Origin: Pseudoxanthomonas taiwanensis
Lineage (GTDB): Bacteria > Pseudomonadota > Gammaproteobacteria > Xanthomonadales > Xanthomonadaceae
NCBI RefSeq assembly: GCF_010093135.1
Contig: NZ_PDWK01000003.1
Location: 49,402-84,346, forward strand
DNA: 34,945 nt
Direction: 5' to 3'
Part shown: positions 7,694-16,198 of the stretch, piece by piece
Position numbering within the stretch: position 1 is the stretch's first letter
How the letters are laid out: every line of letters begins with the position of its first letter
The notes under the pieces: generated by a model
The model's input: only the letters and a program-made list of their open reading frames with translations
Databases searched by the model: none
Told to the model about the DNA's origin: nothing
Position numbers and translations under genes: made by a program

Positions 7694-10174
7694 CTACGGC
7701 TGGACCGGGGCGAGTTCGCCCAGCACCTCCTGCGCGGCGTGGACCAGGAACACGTAGCGGGCGGCCAGCTCGATCACGTATTCGTTCTCGCCCCACAGGA
7801 ACGGCCAGTCCTCCTTGTTCTCCGGGAAATCCGGGTCGAGGATCAGCACTCCCGGCACCACACCGCCGGCGATGAAGGAGAAGTCGGCGCGGTTGTTGCC
7901 GTAGGCCACGGTCTTGGAGTGCGCGCCCACCGCGGAGACGAACGAGATGTTGGAGTCCGGGTGGGTGCCGTACAGGTAGTCCAGCCCCTGCAGCACCGGC
8001 CCGATGTCGAACAGGTCGGGGAAGGCGCGGTGCAGGTAGTAGTGGGTGATGGCACTGCCGACCACTGCGCTGTTGCCGGCCCAGCCGCCGCGGGTGACGG
8101 GCACGCCGTACGGGTTGGCCTCCATCATGCTGGCGCGCTCCTCCAGGAAGCGCTGCGCGCGCTGGCGCAGCCGCTCGCGGAACGCGGCGTCCATGTGCGG
8201 CAGCGCCTGCACCGCCGGCTGGGCGTTGAACACGAAACGCTCGTCGATGGCCGGCCACAGCCGCGCCACCGCCTCGGCGTAGCGGGCCTCGCCGGTGGCC
8301 AGCAGCAGCTGCACCGCCGCGCGCAGCTCCTCGTCCTGCGGGTGGCCGCCGGTGGTGTTGCCGACGCGGAACAGGTTCGGCTCGCGCCCCTGCTCGAAGT
8401 CCCACACCCGGCGTGCGGTGGCCAGGCATTCCTCCGCAAGGGCGTCGTTGTAGCCGCGCAGGGCCCGGCTGGCCGCCGCCAGCGCTGCCGCCGAGCCGTA
8501 GTTGAGCGCGGTGGTGGCGGTGGTGAAGGCCCAGCGGTCGTCGCGCGGGGAATCCGGGTCGGCATGGTCGTCCACCCGGCCGTCGGTCTTGGTGACCGCA
8601 TCGCCCAGGTGCGTGTACTGGCCCAGGTCCGGTTCGACGATGCCGGGGATGGCGTGGCCGAACACACGGTGCTGGGCGATCAGCATCAGCGTGCCGTGCT
8701 CGATCTGCTGCAGCAGGTCGGGCACGCCGTCGGGCCAGTGCAGTTCCACGTGCTTGCGCTGCTGGTCGATGCGGGTCTCGTCGCGCAGCGGGCGGAAGCG
8801 CTCCCAGGTGTCCACCAGTGCCAGCACGGTGGCGTAGTGGGTCTGGGTGCGCAGGTCGAAGTCGCCGGCATCGAACCAGCCGCCCACCGCCAGCCCGGGG
8901 ATGTGCTCGCCCGGCTGGAACGGCGAGTCGAGCTCCGGGCCCTGGCCGTACAGGTCGAAGTGGTGCGTGTTGGGCGCCACCTGGCGGGCGTCGTCCATGT
9001 GCGAGCGGCCGTGCCAGACCCGGTAGGCCTCGTTGACGAACATGTGGTCCATCTGCACCGGGAAGAACACGTCCAGGGTCGGTTGCCAGGCGTTGGCGTA
9101 GACGTCCGGTGCGATGCGGAAAGCGTGGCTGAGCTGGCCTTCGGCCTGGATCCGGTACAGGCCCGGCTCGCGCACCTGCGAGAAGTCGAAGGTGTGGTAG
9201 TCGTAGCGCAGGTAGCGGCCCCAGTGGTGCGGCGTGTCCGCCAGCACCTCGTGGGTGCTGCCGTCGGCCTCCACCCTGAGCAGGCGCACGGTGCCCGGCG
9301 GCGGGGCGTGGCGGGCGCGTTCCAGCACCGCCACCCTGCGCTGCGCCGGGGGGTAGCCCACCTGGGAATGGCCGATCACGGTCGGGCGCGTCCAGTCCGG
9401 CTCGATCCCGGCCTGCAGGGTCCACTCCAGCACCACGCCCCTGCGCCCGGCCGGCAGCAGCCCGCGCACCACGTACCAGCCGTTCTGTGCCTGGTTGCGG
9501 CCGTCGTACAGGGCCAGTTCGCCGCCGTGGCTGTGCAGGCTCACCCGCCGCTGCGGGTCCTCCGGCGCCAGGGTCAGCCGCGTGCCGGTGGCCAGCGGCA
9601 GGCGCACCGGTTTGCCGTCGGCGCCACGGCCGGTGGGGCCGGCCGGATAGCGCGGCAGCAGGCCGCCGCGCCCCTCGTCGGCCAGGTACGGCTTGCCCCA
9701 GTAGGCCGAGGGCAGGAACTCCAGGTTGAAGCCGGCCCGGCCTTCCAGCGCCCTGGGCAGCGGCCGGTCGAGCAGCACCTGGATGCGCACGCCGTCGTCC
9801 CCGGGACTGACGCGGATGGTGTATTCGAAGGCCGGGTCGTCGTAGCGCAGGCGCGCCTGGATGGCGCCCGTGGCGCGGTCCACCTGGCGCTCGACCAGGG
9901 TGGCCACCGGATCCCACTGCTCCGGCGTGGGGGACAGGCGCACGTCGCCGTTGGTGGCGGTGCGCACGCCGTGGTGGATCAGCTCCACGCCGGCGATCTT
10001 GGAGTCGCTGAAGTTGCCGTCGTAGTAGTTGTTGAAGACCAGCACATCCAGGCCGCGGGTGCCCAGGTAGTCGCCTTCCTGCAGTTCCAGGCGGGCGGCC
10101 CAGGCCGGCGCCACGCACAGCAGCAGCGCGGCCAGCGCAGGACGGTACAGACGGCGGACGGACGTACGACGCAT
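7694..10174 (-). CDS. Secreted glycoside hydrolase family 9 protein
   Basis: An 826-residue protein with a signal peptide (Arg-rich start, then ALAALLLCVAPAWA). Residues 27 to about 280 form a beta-rich region I do not recognise. Next comes a CelD_N-type immunoglobulin-like domain (TVIGHSQVGYPPAQRRVAVL), then the GH9 (alpha/alpha)6 barrel. The catalytic-base motif is DAGD at 435-438 (GGWFDAGDFD). The catalytic-acid motif is ENEY at 796-799, with E798 the likely proton donor. Family members are mostly endoglucanases, with some exo-acting beta-glucosidase/glucosaminidase types; the unusual N-terminal region prevents a substrate call. ATG 10174 follows GGGGAGA. The protein is likely exported to the periplasm or outside. 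It lies downstream of the trehalase on the same strand, separated by a repeat element, so co-transcription is uncertain. Confidence 0.9.
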   Translation of the reverse strand: MRRTSVRRLYRPALAALLLCVAPAWAARLELQEGDYLGTRGLDVLVFNNYYDGNFSDSKIAGVELIHHGVRTATNGDVRLSPTPEQWDPVATLVERQVDRATGAIQARLRYDDPAFEYTIRVSPGDDGVRIQVLLDRPLPRALEGRAGFNLEFLPSAYWGKPYLADEGRGGLLPRYPAGPTGRGADGKPVRLPLATGTRLTLAPEDPQRRVSLHSHGGELALYDGRNQAQNGWYVVRGLLPAGRRGVVLEWTLQAGIEPDWTRPTVIGHSQVGYPPAQRRVAVLERARHAPPPGTVRLLRVEADGSTHEVLADTPHHWGRYLRYDYHTFDFSQVREPGLYRIQAEGQLSHAFRIAPDVYANAWQPTLDVFFPVQMDHMFVNEAYRVWHGRSHMDDARQVAPNTHHFDLYGQGPELDSPFQPGEHIPGLAVGGWFDAGDFDLRTQTHYATVLALVDTWERFRPLRDETRIDQQRKHVELHWPDGVPDLLQQIEHGTLMLIAQHRVFGHAIPGIVEPDLGQYTHLGDAVTKTDGRVDDHADPDSPRDDRWAFTTATTALNYGSAAALAAASRALRGYNDALAEECLATARRVWDFEQGREPNLFRVGNTTGGHPQDEELRAAVQLLLATGEARYAEAVARLWPAIDERFVFNAQPAVQALPHMDAAFRERLRQRAQRFLEERASMMEANPYGVPVTRGGWAGNSAVVGSAITHYYLHRAFPDLFDIGPVLQGLDYLYGTHPDSNISFVSAVGAHSKTVAYGNNRADFSFIAGGVVPGVLILDPDFPENKEDWPFLWGENEYVIELAARYVFLVHAAQEVLGELAPVQP

Positions 10175-10276
10175 CGGACAGTCTCCCCGGCAAGTCCGAT
10201 GTGAACGCTAACATCCGGGCGCGCGATCTGCCCGCTGCGCCGCATCACGGAATCCGTGGAAGCCCCGCCAGCGGCC

Positions 10277-10424
10277 CCTGCGGCAGCCGCGTCACCTCGC
10301 CCGTTCCTGCGCCGAGGACGCAGGCATGTCGCCTGCGTTCCGCGCGCTCGGGTCGATTCGTGTGGCGGTCGACCGCGGGCTTGGGGTTCGCCACCCGGGT
10401 CGCCGCGTGCGCGGCGCCTGCAGG
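10277..10424. repeat. Composite REP-like element, copy 3 (overlaps the trehalase 3' end)
   Basis: The left part is GCGGCAGCCGCGTCACC, the central motif is TGTGGCGGTCGACCGCGG, and the right end is CGCCGCGTGCGCGGCGCC followed by TGCAG at 10419-10423. On the minus strand it is read as the last 40-odd codons of the trehalase gene. The left end is more diverged than in other copies. Confidence 0.6.
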
Positions 10425-11872
10425 GGCGGGGCGGTGGCGTGGGCGGGGGACGCGGCGGTTTCCAGCTCGGGGTAGAGCGCCAGCAGGGCCAGCACTACGC
10501 CGTTGGTCCAGCCGAAGCCGTCCTGCAGCGGGTACTCGCCGCCACCGCCGCCCTGCAGCGCGCCGTCGGCGTCGTATTTCTCGACCAGTCGGCGCTCGCG
10601 CGCGAACAGGGTCCGCACGTTGACCAGGAAGGCGGCGGCGATGTCGCGGGCCAGCGCGTCCTCGCCGTAGCGGCGCAGCCCGTCCACGGCGATCCACTGC
10701 AGCGGCGCCCAGACGTTGGGGGCGTCCCACTGCTGGCCGCTGTCCACGGTGGTGGCGACCAGGCCGCCGGGCCGCAGCAGCTGCGCGCGCACCGCCGCCG
10801 CTGTGCGGCGCGCGCGTTCCGGCGTGGCGATGCCGGCATGCAGCGGGAACAGCGCGGCGGCGGTCAGCTGCGCGCGCACCTGGCCCGTGCGCAGGTCCAG
10901 GTCGCCGTAGTAGCCGTCCGGGTGCCACAGGTGGCGTTCGATGGCCGCGGCCCGGGCCCGGGCCATGGTGGCATAGTCGCGTGCGCAGGCCGCGTCGCCG
11001 GCCCGGGCGCACGCGCCGGCGATGGTGCTCTCCAGGTGGTGGAGCAGGCTGTTGAGGTCCACCGGGATCCGCGTCGTGACGTGGATGCTGTCCAGCCGCA
11101 TCGGCTCGTCCAGCCAGCGGCTGGAATAGTCCCAGCCGCTTTCGGCGCCGGCGCGCAGCTCGCGGTACACCTCCGCGGCCGGACGCGAGGAGGCAGCCGC
11201 GGTCCGGCGGTCGTGCGCGAACGATTCCGGGCGCGGCGTGTCGCGGTCGTCCCAGTAGCGGTTGAGCAGGCTGCCGTCGGCCAGGCGCACCACGCGCCGG
11301 TGGGCCTGGCCGGGTTGCAGCGTGGCGGACCCGTCCATCCAGAATGCGTGCTCGCGCCTGAGCTGCGGCAGGTAGCGCAGCGGCGCCGAAGGATCCTCCC
11401 GTGCCGCCAGCGCGACCATGTGCGAGAAGAACGGCGGCTGCGAGCGGCTGAGGTAATAGCTGCGGTTGCCGTTGGGGATGTGGCCCCAGGTGTCCAGCAG
11501 GTGGGCGAAGTTGTCCAGCATCTGCCGCACCGGCCCGTGCCGGCCGCTTTCGGCCAGGCCAAGCATGGTGAAGTACGAATCCCAGTAGTACACCTCGCGG
11601 AAGCGGCCGCCGGGCACCACGTAGGGATGCGGCAGCGGCAGCAGGCTGTCGTGCGGTTGCGGAGCGGGGCTGGTGCGGGTCAGCAGCGGCCAGAGCGCGT
11701 CGATGTGCGCGCGCAGGCCGTCGTGCTCCGGCACGTCGGTGGCGGCGACGTCCCCGGGCAGCACGAAGTGCGCCTGGACGAAGCGCCGCAGGTCGAAGCC
11801 CGGTGCGGCGCGCATGGCGCCGGACAGCAGGGTCAGCACGAACAGGAACCGGAAGGCAGGGGATCGGAACAT
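10292..11872 (-). CDS. treA: Periplasmic trehalase (GH37)
   Basis: A 526-residue trehalase that hydrolyses alpha,alpha-trehalose to two glucose molecules. A signal peptide (FLFVLTLLSGAMRA) places it in the periplasm. Both family signatures are intact: PGGRFREVYYWDSY (87-100) and QWDAPNVWAP (381-390). Catalytic candidates are D248 in ESGWDYSSRW and E446 in GGGEYPLQDGFGWTNG, matching the acid/base pair of E. coli Tre37A. ATG 11872 follows AGGAGG with a 5-base spacer. The core ends near residue 470 (LALLALYPE). The last 45 or so residues (PPLQAPRTRRPGW onward) are encoded by a REP-like element and look unrelated to trehalases. The gene lies upstream of the GH9 gene on the same strand, consistent with carbohydrate scavenging. 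Confidence 0.94.
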   Translation of the reverse strand: MFRSPAFRFLFVLTLLSGAMRAAPGFDLRRFVQAHFVLPGDVAATDVPEHDGLRAHIDALWPLLTRTSPAPQPHDSLLPLPHPYVVPGGRFREVYYWDSYFTMLGLAESGRHGPVRQMLDNFAHLLDTWGHIPNGNRSYYLSRSQPPFFSHMVALAAREDPSAPLRYLPQLRREHAFWMDGSATLQPGQAHRRVVRLADGSLLNRYWDDRDTPRPESFAHDRRTAAASSRPAAEVYRELRAGAESGWDYSSRWLDEPMRLDSIHVTTRIPVDLNSLLHHLESTIAGACARAGDAACARDYATMARARAAAIERHLWHPDGYYGDLDLRTGQVRAQLTAAALFPLHAGIATPERARRTAAAVRAQLLRPGGLVATTVDSGQQWDAPNVWAPLQWIAVDGLRRYGEDALARDIAAAFLVNVRTLFARERRLVEKYDADGALQGGGGGEYPLQDGFGWTNGVVLALLALYPELETAASPAHATAPPLQAPRTRRPGWRTPSPRSTATRIDPSARNAGDMPASSAQERAR

Positions 11873-11938
11873 GGCAGCCTCCTGGGCGCGTGATGGGCCG
11901 ATCCTGGCACCGGTCCCGCGATGGAAGCGGCAAGGGGT

Positions 11939-12550
11939 TCAGTCCTGGGGCACGGCCTCCGCCACGGCCGCGCGCGCCAACGGCACGTAGGCCTGCAGTT
12001 GCGGGAAGAACGCCTCGAAGCCGGCGGCGATGTCGGCCTCGTGCCGGCGCAGGCCGTGCAGGCAGGCCACCAGGCGCTCGCCGTTGCGCGACAACCGGGT
12101 GGCGATGCGGCTCACCGCCAGGTCCACGCTCTCGCGCCGGCGGTAGGAGCCCAGCCAGTCGTGCGCGGCGATGCGCGGGGCGATGGCCTGCAGGCGCGCG
12201 GGCAGGCGCGAGCGCTGTGCCAGCAGGTGGCGGTAGAAGCGCGCGGTGAAGGCCTCCAGCGGCTCGTCCGTGTGGTGCGCCCAGTCGCGTGCCAGCAGAT
12301 GGTCGAAGTACACGTCCAGGACGATGCCGGCGTAGCGGCGCAGGCCGGGTTCGAACAGCGAGCGGGCCTGGACCACCTGCGGATGGTCGTCGGTGTAGCG
12401 GTCGATGCGCCGGTGGACCAGGATCTCGCGCTGTTCCACCGGGCTGTACGCCGCCAGCCCGGCCGAACCGAACACGAAGTCGCCCAGCAGCGCGCCGAGC
12501 ATCGCCTCCGGATCGGGCGCGGCCAGGTACAGGTGGGCCAGGTAGTTCAC
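11939..12550 (-). CDS. acpH: Acyl carrier protein phosphodiesterase
   Basis: A 203-residue protein matching AcpH across its length: NYLAHLYLAAPDPEAMLGALLGDFV at the start, the basic HRRIDRYTDDHPQV segment, and YAGIVLDVYFDHLLARDW with conserved His/Asp residues. AcpH removes 4'-phosphopantetheine from acyl carrier protein, reversing AcpS, and is cytosolic. The family is HD-like and uses Mn(II). Translation starts at GTG 12550. A CAGAAT box ends six bases upstream and there is no Shine-Dalgarno sequence, so a leaderless mRNA is likely. It lies 66 bases upstream of treA on the same strand, but treA has its own good ribosome-binding site. Confidence 0.92.
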   Translation of the reverse strand: MNYLAHLYLAAPDPEAMLGALLGDFVFGSAGLAAYSPVEQREILVHRRIDRYTDDHPQVVQARSLFEPGLRRYAGIVLDVYFDHLLARDWAHHTDEPLEAFTARFYRHLLAQRSRLPARLQAIAPRIAAHDWLGSYRRRESVDLAVSRIATRLSRNGERLVACLHGLRRHEADIAAGFEAFFPQLQAYVPLARAAVAEAVPQD

Positions 12551-12556
12551 CGCGCC

Positions 12557-12562
12557 ATTCTG
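12557..12562 (-). promoter_or_regulatory. -10 box predicting a leaderless acpH mRNA
   Basis: On the minus strand CAGAAT is followed by six bases (GGCGCG) and then GTG 12550. The spacing puts the transcription start at the start codon. No upstream in-frame ATG is available. Confidence 0.5.
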
Positions 12563-12653
12563 GCACGGGCCGCTGAACCGCGGCCTTCGCCGCCCGCCGC
12601 GGCGTTGCCGGGACGGTGGTGCCGAGGTGCCGGCCGGGTTGCCGGCGTGCCAT

Positions 12654-12806
12654 TGCAGGCGCCGCGTCAGCGGCGACGCGACGGGCGGGCCCGGTCGCGG
12701 CGGGCGCTCCTGCGCCGGGGCTGCACGGGCAAGGGGCCGATCGGGTGTGGCGGTTGGACGTGGCCGCTGGATGCGCCGGCCGGACGCCGCGTACGCGGCG
12801 CCTGCA
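12654..12806. repeat. Composite REP-like element, copy 4 (best preserved)
   Basis: The ends are TGCAGGCGCCGCGTCAGCGG and GCCGCGTACGCGGCGCCTGCA minus its first base; the outer 14 bases are exact inverted repeats. Inside the left half, GCGACGCGAC pairs roughly with GTCGCGGC to give a second hairpin. The central motif is TGTGGCGGTTGGACG. It is followed 23 bases later by a near-identical copy in the same orientation. Confidence 0.75.
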
Positions 12807-12828
12807 GATCGGCGTGGTGGCGTGCGGC

Positions 12829-12979
12829 TGTAGGAGCCGCGTCAGCGGCGACGCGACGGGCGGGCCCGGTCGCGGCGGGCGCTCCTGCACCGGGGCTGCG
12901 CGGGCAAGGGGCCGATCGCGTGGCGGTTGGACGTGGCCGCTGGATGTGCCGGCCGGAAGCCGCGAACGCGGCGCCTGCA
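12829..12979. repeat. Composite REP-like element, copy 5 (direct tandem of copy 4)
   Basis: It starts with TGTAGGAGCCGCGTCAGCGG, showing the GTAG head typical of this REP class, and ends with CGCGGCGCCTGCA. By eye it differs from copy 4 at only a handful of positions, suggesting recent duplication or homogenisation. The two copies fill most of the 464-base gap between acpH and the small membrane protein, and I see no gene in it. Confidence 0.75.
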
Positions 12980-13014
12980 GGCGTGGCGCGGTGCGTGACA
13001 GGGGCGCCGGAGCG

Positions 13015-13200
13015 TTACAGCAGGCGGCCGAGGATGGATTCCAGCGCCACGCCCAGGCACAGGGCGATGAACAGGATGGCGAACCAGCCGTATTCGATCT
13101 CCTCGCCGCGGCGCCAGGCCAGCTTGCACACGCCGGCCAGGCTGGCCGGCAGGGCGAACAGCAGGGCGGCGTGGCCGAGGTTCATCAGGGAGATATCCAT
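13015..13200 (-). CDS. Small two-helix membrane protein of unknown function
   Basis: A 61-residue protein from ATG 13200, with a strong AAGGAGG six bases upstream. Two hydrophobic segments (about 8-24, AALLFALPASLAGVCKL, and 37-56, EYGWFAILFIALCLGVALES) flank a short charged loop, RRGEEIE. I do not recognise the family. The ribosome-binding site, the amphipathic charge layout and the promoter support a real gene. A perfect FNR consensus site lies at 13271-13286 with a well-placed -10, so expression under oxygen limitation is the best hint about its role. A longer in-frame start exists at 13248 but lacks a ribosome-binding site and would cover the promoter. Confidence 0.72.
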   Translation of the reverse strand: MDISLMNLGHAALLFALPASLAGVCKLAWRRGEEIEYGWFAILFIALCLGVALESILGRLL

Positions 13201-13243
13201 AGCCCACCTCCTTGTTGCGGCGGGACCGGTCCGCCGCATCCCG

Positions 13244-13286
13244 ATCATCCCGTCCCCCTGGCCGGGCCTCGTTGATCCCGATCAAC
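13244..13286 (-). promoter_or_regulatory. Class II FNR/Anr-type promoter of the small membrane protein gene
   Basis: GTTGATCCCGATCAAC (13271-13286) contains an exact TTGAT-N4-ATCAA FNR consensus, with perfect 7-base inverted arms. If centred at -41.5, the transcription start is near 13237 and the -10 hexamer falls at 13244-13249, where the minus strand reads GATGAT (four of six bases of TATAAT). The leader would be about 37 bases and includes the AAGGAGG. The geometry matches a class II activated promoter. Confidence 0.65.
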
Positions 13287-13518
13287 GGCCGGTCCGTCGC
13301 ACGCCACCCGGCAGGGACAAAGGCCCCGGCTGCCCGGCCCCTGGCGCGCCGGACGGAGTGGCGGCGTGCGGGGTGTGGAGGAGGGGGGGCGCCTGTCATG
13401 CGCCACCTTGCCGGCTCGCGCCCCGAGGGCCGGCATCGCCCCTGCCACCGGCCGCTGTTGCATGAATGCACCCCCGGTGTACCGCCGGCAGGGGTGGTTC
13501 GGCCTTGATGCAACGCAG

Positions 13519-13524
13519 CATAAT
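13519..13524 (+). promoter_or_regulatory. -10 box predicting a leaderless MFS mRNA
   Basis: CATAAT is followed by seven bases (CCGGGCC) and then ATG 13532, with no Shine-Dalgarno sequence. This supports ATG 13532 over the upstream in-frame starts at 13466 and 13508, both of which precede the box. Confidence 0.45.
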
Positions 13525-13531
13525 CCGGGCC

Positions 13532-14770
13532 ATGCCTTCCCCTTCCCCTGCCGCCACCTCGGCGGCCGCCGCCGTTCCCGTGATCGGCCGTGGCCGCCAT
13601 GCCCTGATCCTCACCGCCCTGACTCTGGGCGGCTTCGCCATCGGCACCAGCGAGTTCGCCGGCATGGGCCTGATGCCCAACATGGTGGCCGATCTGGGCG
13701 TGGACGAGCCGCGGGTCGGCCACCTGATCAGCGCCTACGCGCTGGGCGTGGTGGTCGGCGCGCCGCTGCTGGCCCTCCTCGGCGGAGCGCTGTCGCGCAA
13801 GACCCTGCTGCTGGGCCTGATGGGCTTCTACGCCGCCGGCAACCTGGCCAGCGCGCTGGGGCCGGACTACCACAGCATGCTGCTGTTTCGCTTCATCGCC
13901 GGCCTGCCGCACGGCGCCTATTTCGGCGTGTCGGCGCTGACCGCGGTGGCGATCAGCCGGCCGGAGGCGCGCGGCCGCGCGGTGAGCCTGACCATGCTGG
14001 GCCTGACCATCGCCATCCTGCTGGGCACGCCACTGGCCACCTGGGTCGGCCAGCACGGCAGCTGGCGCTGGGCCTACGCGGCGGTGGCGGTGATCGCGCT
14101 GCTGACCGTGGCGCTGATCGCCTTGGCCCTGCCGGCGCGCGTGGTGGCCGATGCCCCGCGCGGCAATCCGCTGGGCGAGCTGCGCGCCTTCAACCGGCTG
14201 CCGGTGTGGCAGGCGCTGCTGATCGGCGCCATCGGCTTCTCCGGCATGTTCTGCGTCTTCAGCTACCTGGCGCCGACCATGGTCGAGGTCACCGGCGTGG
14301 CCCCGGCGTGGATCCCGCTGGGCGTGGCCGGCTTCGGCCTGGGCGGGGTGATCGGCAACATCGCCGGCGGCTGGCTGTTCGACCGCCTGCAGTTCCGCGC
14401 CACCGCGGTGCTGCTGGGCTGGGCGCTGCTGATGCTGCTGCTGTTCCCGCTGGCCGCGCGCTGGCCGTGGAGCCTGCTGCTGGCCACGGTGGCCATCGGC
14501 GCCATGGGCGGGCTGGGGCCGATCCTGCAGTCGCACCTGATGGACGTGGCCGGCGAGGCGCAGACCCTGGCCGCGGCCTCGCACCATGCCGCGTTCAACG
14601 CCGCCAATGCGCTGGGTCCGTGGCTGGGCGGTCTGGCCATCAGCGCCGGGCTGGGCTGGACCGTGACCGGCCCGGTCGGCGCGGCCACCGCGCTGGCCGG
14701 CCTGGGCCTGTACCTGTGGGCGCAGCGCACGCACACGCGGCGCCTGGCGGCCTGCTGCACGGCCACCTGA
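13532..14770 (+). CDS. MFS transporter, DHA1-type (AraJ/YdhP-like)
   Basis: About 412 residues with 12 predicted membrane helices. The first helix and following loop ([31 protein letters not shown], shortened here to its hallmarks GTSEF and LMP) match the DHA1 drug/sugar exporters AraJ and YdhP. A conserved [15 protein letters not shown] loop and [10 protein letters not shown] in helix 5 resemble the antiporter motif C region. Such proteins export drugs, arabinose or related small molecules across the inner membrane; the substrate here is unknown. The start at 13532 follows from the -10 box position, and the protein begins with an Ala/Ser/Pro-rich cytoplasmic tail. fabV follows on the same strand but has its own promoter-like sequence. 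Confidence 0.9.
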   Translation: MPSPSPAATSAAAAVPVIGRGRHALILTALTLGGFAIGTSEFAGMGLMPNMVADLGVDEPRVGHLISAYALGVVVGAPLLALLGGALSRKTLLLGLMGFYAAGNLASALGPDYHSMLLFRFIAGLPHGAYFGVSALTAVAISRPEARGRAVSLTMLGLTIAILLGTPLATWVGQHGSWRWAYAAVAVIALLTVALIALALPARVVADAPRGNPLGELRAFNRLPVWQALLIGAIGFSGMFCVFSYLAPTMVEVTGVAPAWIPLGVAGFGLGGVIGNIAGGWLFDRLQFRATAVLLGWALLMLLLFPLAARWPWSLLLATVAIGAMGGLGPILQSHLMDVAGEAQTLAAASHHAAFNAANALGPWLGGLAISAGLGWTVTGPVGAATALAGLGLYLWAQRTHTRRLAACCTAT

Positions 14771-14810
14771 CCTCCATACGCCGCGGAACGGGGGGGCGCC
14801 GGGGAACGAT

Positions 14811-14816
14811 TAGACT
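14811..14816 (+). promoter_or_regulatory. Probable -10 box of fabV
   Basis: TAGACT lies in the 110-base gap before fabV, predicting a transcription start near 14823 and a leader of about 58 bases. A purine-rich AAGAGAGAG precedes the GTG start as ribosome-binding site. Confidence 0.4.
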
Positions 14817-14880
14817 ACGGCGCTCCGGCCGCGGCCTTTCGCCGCGCCATCCCTCTTCCCGAGATCAAGAGAGAGTCCGC

Positions 14881-16086
14881 GTGGTCATCCATCCCAAAGT
14901 CCGAGGCTTCATCTGCACCACCGCCCACCCCGTGGGCTGCGACCGGAACGTGCTGGACCAGATCCGCTACGTGCAGTCGCGTGGCGTGCGCAACGACGGA
15001 CCCAAGCGGGTGCTGGTGATCGGCGCCTCGACCGGCTATGGCCTGGCCGCGCGCATCACCGCCGCGTTCGGCTTCGGCGCGGCCACCCTGGGCGTGTTCT
15101 TCGAGAAGACCGGCAGCGACAAGAAGCCGGCCAACCCGGGCTGGTACAACTCCGCCGCCTTCGACCGCTACGCCAAGGAAGCCGGCCTGTGGAGCCGCTC
15201 GATCAACGGCGACGCCTTCTCCCACGAGGTGCGCGCCAAGGCCATCGAGCTGGCCCGCGAGATGGGCGGCCCGATCGACCTGGTGGTCTACTCGCTGGCC
15301 TCGCCGGTGCGCCGCATGCCCGACACCGGCGAGATCAAGCGCTCCTCGCTCAAGCCGATCGGCCAGCCGTACAGGTCCACCGCAGTGGACACCAACCGCG
15401 ACCAGGTGATCGAGGCCGTGGTCGAGCCGGCCACCGAGCAGGAGGTGGCGGACACCGTGAAGGTGATGGGCGGCGAGGACTGGGAGCTGTGGATCGACGC
15501 CCTGCAGAAGGCCGGCGTGCTGGCGCCCGACGCCAGGACCGTGGCCTTCAGCTACATCGGCACCGAGATCACCTGGCCGATCTACTGGCACGGCGCGCTG
15601 GGCAAGGCCAAGGAGGACCTGGACCGCGCCGCCCACGCCATCGACGCCAGGCTCAAGCCCACCGGCGGCTCGGCCAACGTGGCCGTGCTCAAGTCGGTGG
15701 TGACCCAGGCCAGCGCCGCGATCCCGGTGATGCCGCTGTACATCGCCATCGTCTACAGGATCATGAAGGACAAGGGCCTGCACGAGGGCCCGATCGAGCA
15801 GCTGGACCGCACCTTCCGCGAGCACCTGTACAGCGACAACCCGCCGCCGACCGACGAGTCCAACCGCCTGCGCCTGGACGACCGCGAGCTGCGCGAGGAC
15901 GTGCAGCAGGCCTGCCGCGAACTGTGGCCGCAGGTGACCACCGAGAACCTGTTCCAGGTCACCGACTACGCCAGCTACAAGCGCGACTTCCTCAGGCTGT
16001 TCGGCTTCGAGCGCGACGACGTGGACTACGACGCCGACGTGGATCCGGTGGTCAGCTTCGACGTGGTCGACATGACCGGGGAGTGA
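14881..16086 (+). CDS. fabV: FabV-type trans-2-enoyl-ACP/CoA reductase
   Basis: A 401-residue protein, the normal FabV length. It reduces the trans-2-enoyl-ACP double bond with NAD(P)H in the last step of each fatty-acid elongation cycle, in the cytoplasm. It starts [20 protein letters not shown] from GTG 14881, as is standard for the family. [11 protein letters not shown] (47-57) is the dinucleotide-binding loop. The FabV active-site Tyr-x8-Lys is exactly placed at Y235 and K244 ([10 protein letters not shown]), the same numbering reported for Burkholderia FabV. The spacing differs from FabI (Y-x6-K), and FabV enzymes are generally less sensitive to triclosan. Xanthomonads characteristically rely on FabV, which supports the taxonomic reading. 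An anchored proline-rich protein follows 112 bases downstream. Confidence 0.97.
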   Translation: MVIHPKVRGFICTTAHPVGCDRNVLDQIRYVQSRGVRNDGPKRVLVIGASTGYGLAARITAAFGFGAATLGVFFEKTGSDKKPANPGWYNSAAFDRYAKEAGLWSRSINGDAFSHEVRAKAIELAREMGGPIDLVVYSLASPVRRMPDTGEIKRSSLKPIGQPYRSTAVDTNRDQVIEAVVEPATEQEVADTVKVMGGEDWELWIDALQKAGVLAPDARTVAFSYIGTEITWPIYWHGALGKAKEDLDRAAHAIDARLKPTGGSANVAVLKSVVTQASAAIPVMPLYIAIVYRIMKDKGLHEGPIEQLDRTFREHLYSDNPPPTDESNRLRLDDRELREDVQQACRELWPQVTTENLFQVTDYASYKRDFLRLFGFERDDVDYDADVDPVVSFDVVDMTGE

Positions 16087-16198
16087 CCGGCGCCGGCCAC
16101 GGCCGTGCCGGCGGGAACCGGCGGGCCCGGTCCGTGGTCTGCATGGGGCCGGGTGCGCCGCGCCGCGCCCGGTTGCCCGTCCACCTCCTGGCGCCGAC

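Larger units (their letters stand above)
13201..13531. other. Divergent intergenic region
   Basis: About 330 bases between the small membrane protein and the MFS gene. It contains the FNR-type promoter of the former (13244-13286) and the -10 box of the latter (13519-13524). The central part, 13290-13500, shows no gene, hairpin or repeat I can support; open frames through it are compositionally biased and match nothing. Confidence 0.5.

Noticed and set aside
6749-10204. A plus-strand open frame of about 1,150 codons opposite the GH9 gene
   Set aside because: It overlaps the EAL domain in another frame and the whole GH9 gene in antisense. The composition (Val/Gly/His/Gln/Arg-rich) is that of a mirror frame of a real gene.
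4752-10214. A minus-strand open frame of more than 1,800 codons across the c-di-GMP and GH9 genes
   Set aside because: It is antisense to a clear CHASE-PAS-GGDEF-EAL gene and out of frame with the GH9 gene. Its product is Arg/Pro/Ala/Gly/His-rich with no domain. Long stop-free frames are expected at this GC content.
12654-12979. Tandem repeats considered as a CRISPR array
   Set aside because: Only two long copies with no short regular repeat-spacer pattern and no cas genes; the inverted ends fit REP-type elements.
12842-14734. A 630-codon minus-strand frame opposite the MFS gene and through the repeats
   Set aside because: It runs through a REP-like element and antisense to a well-supported transporter; the product is Gln/His/Arg/Gly-rich with no recognisable domain.
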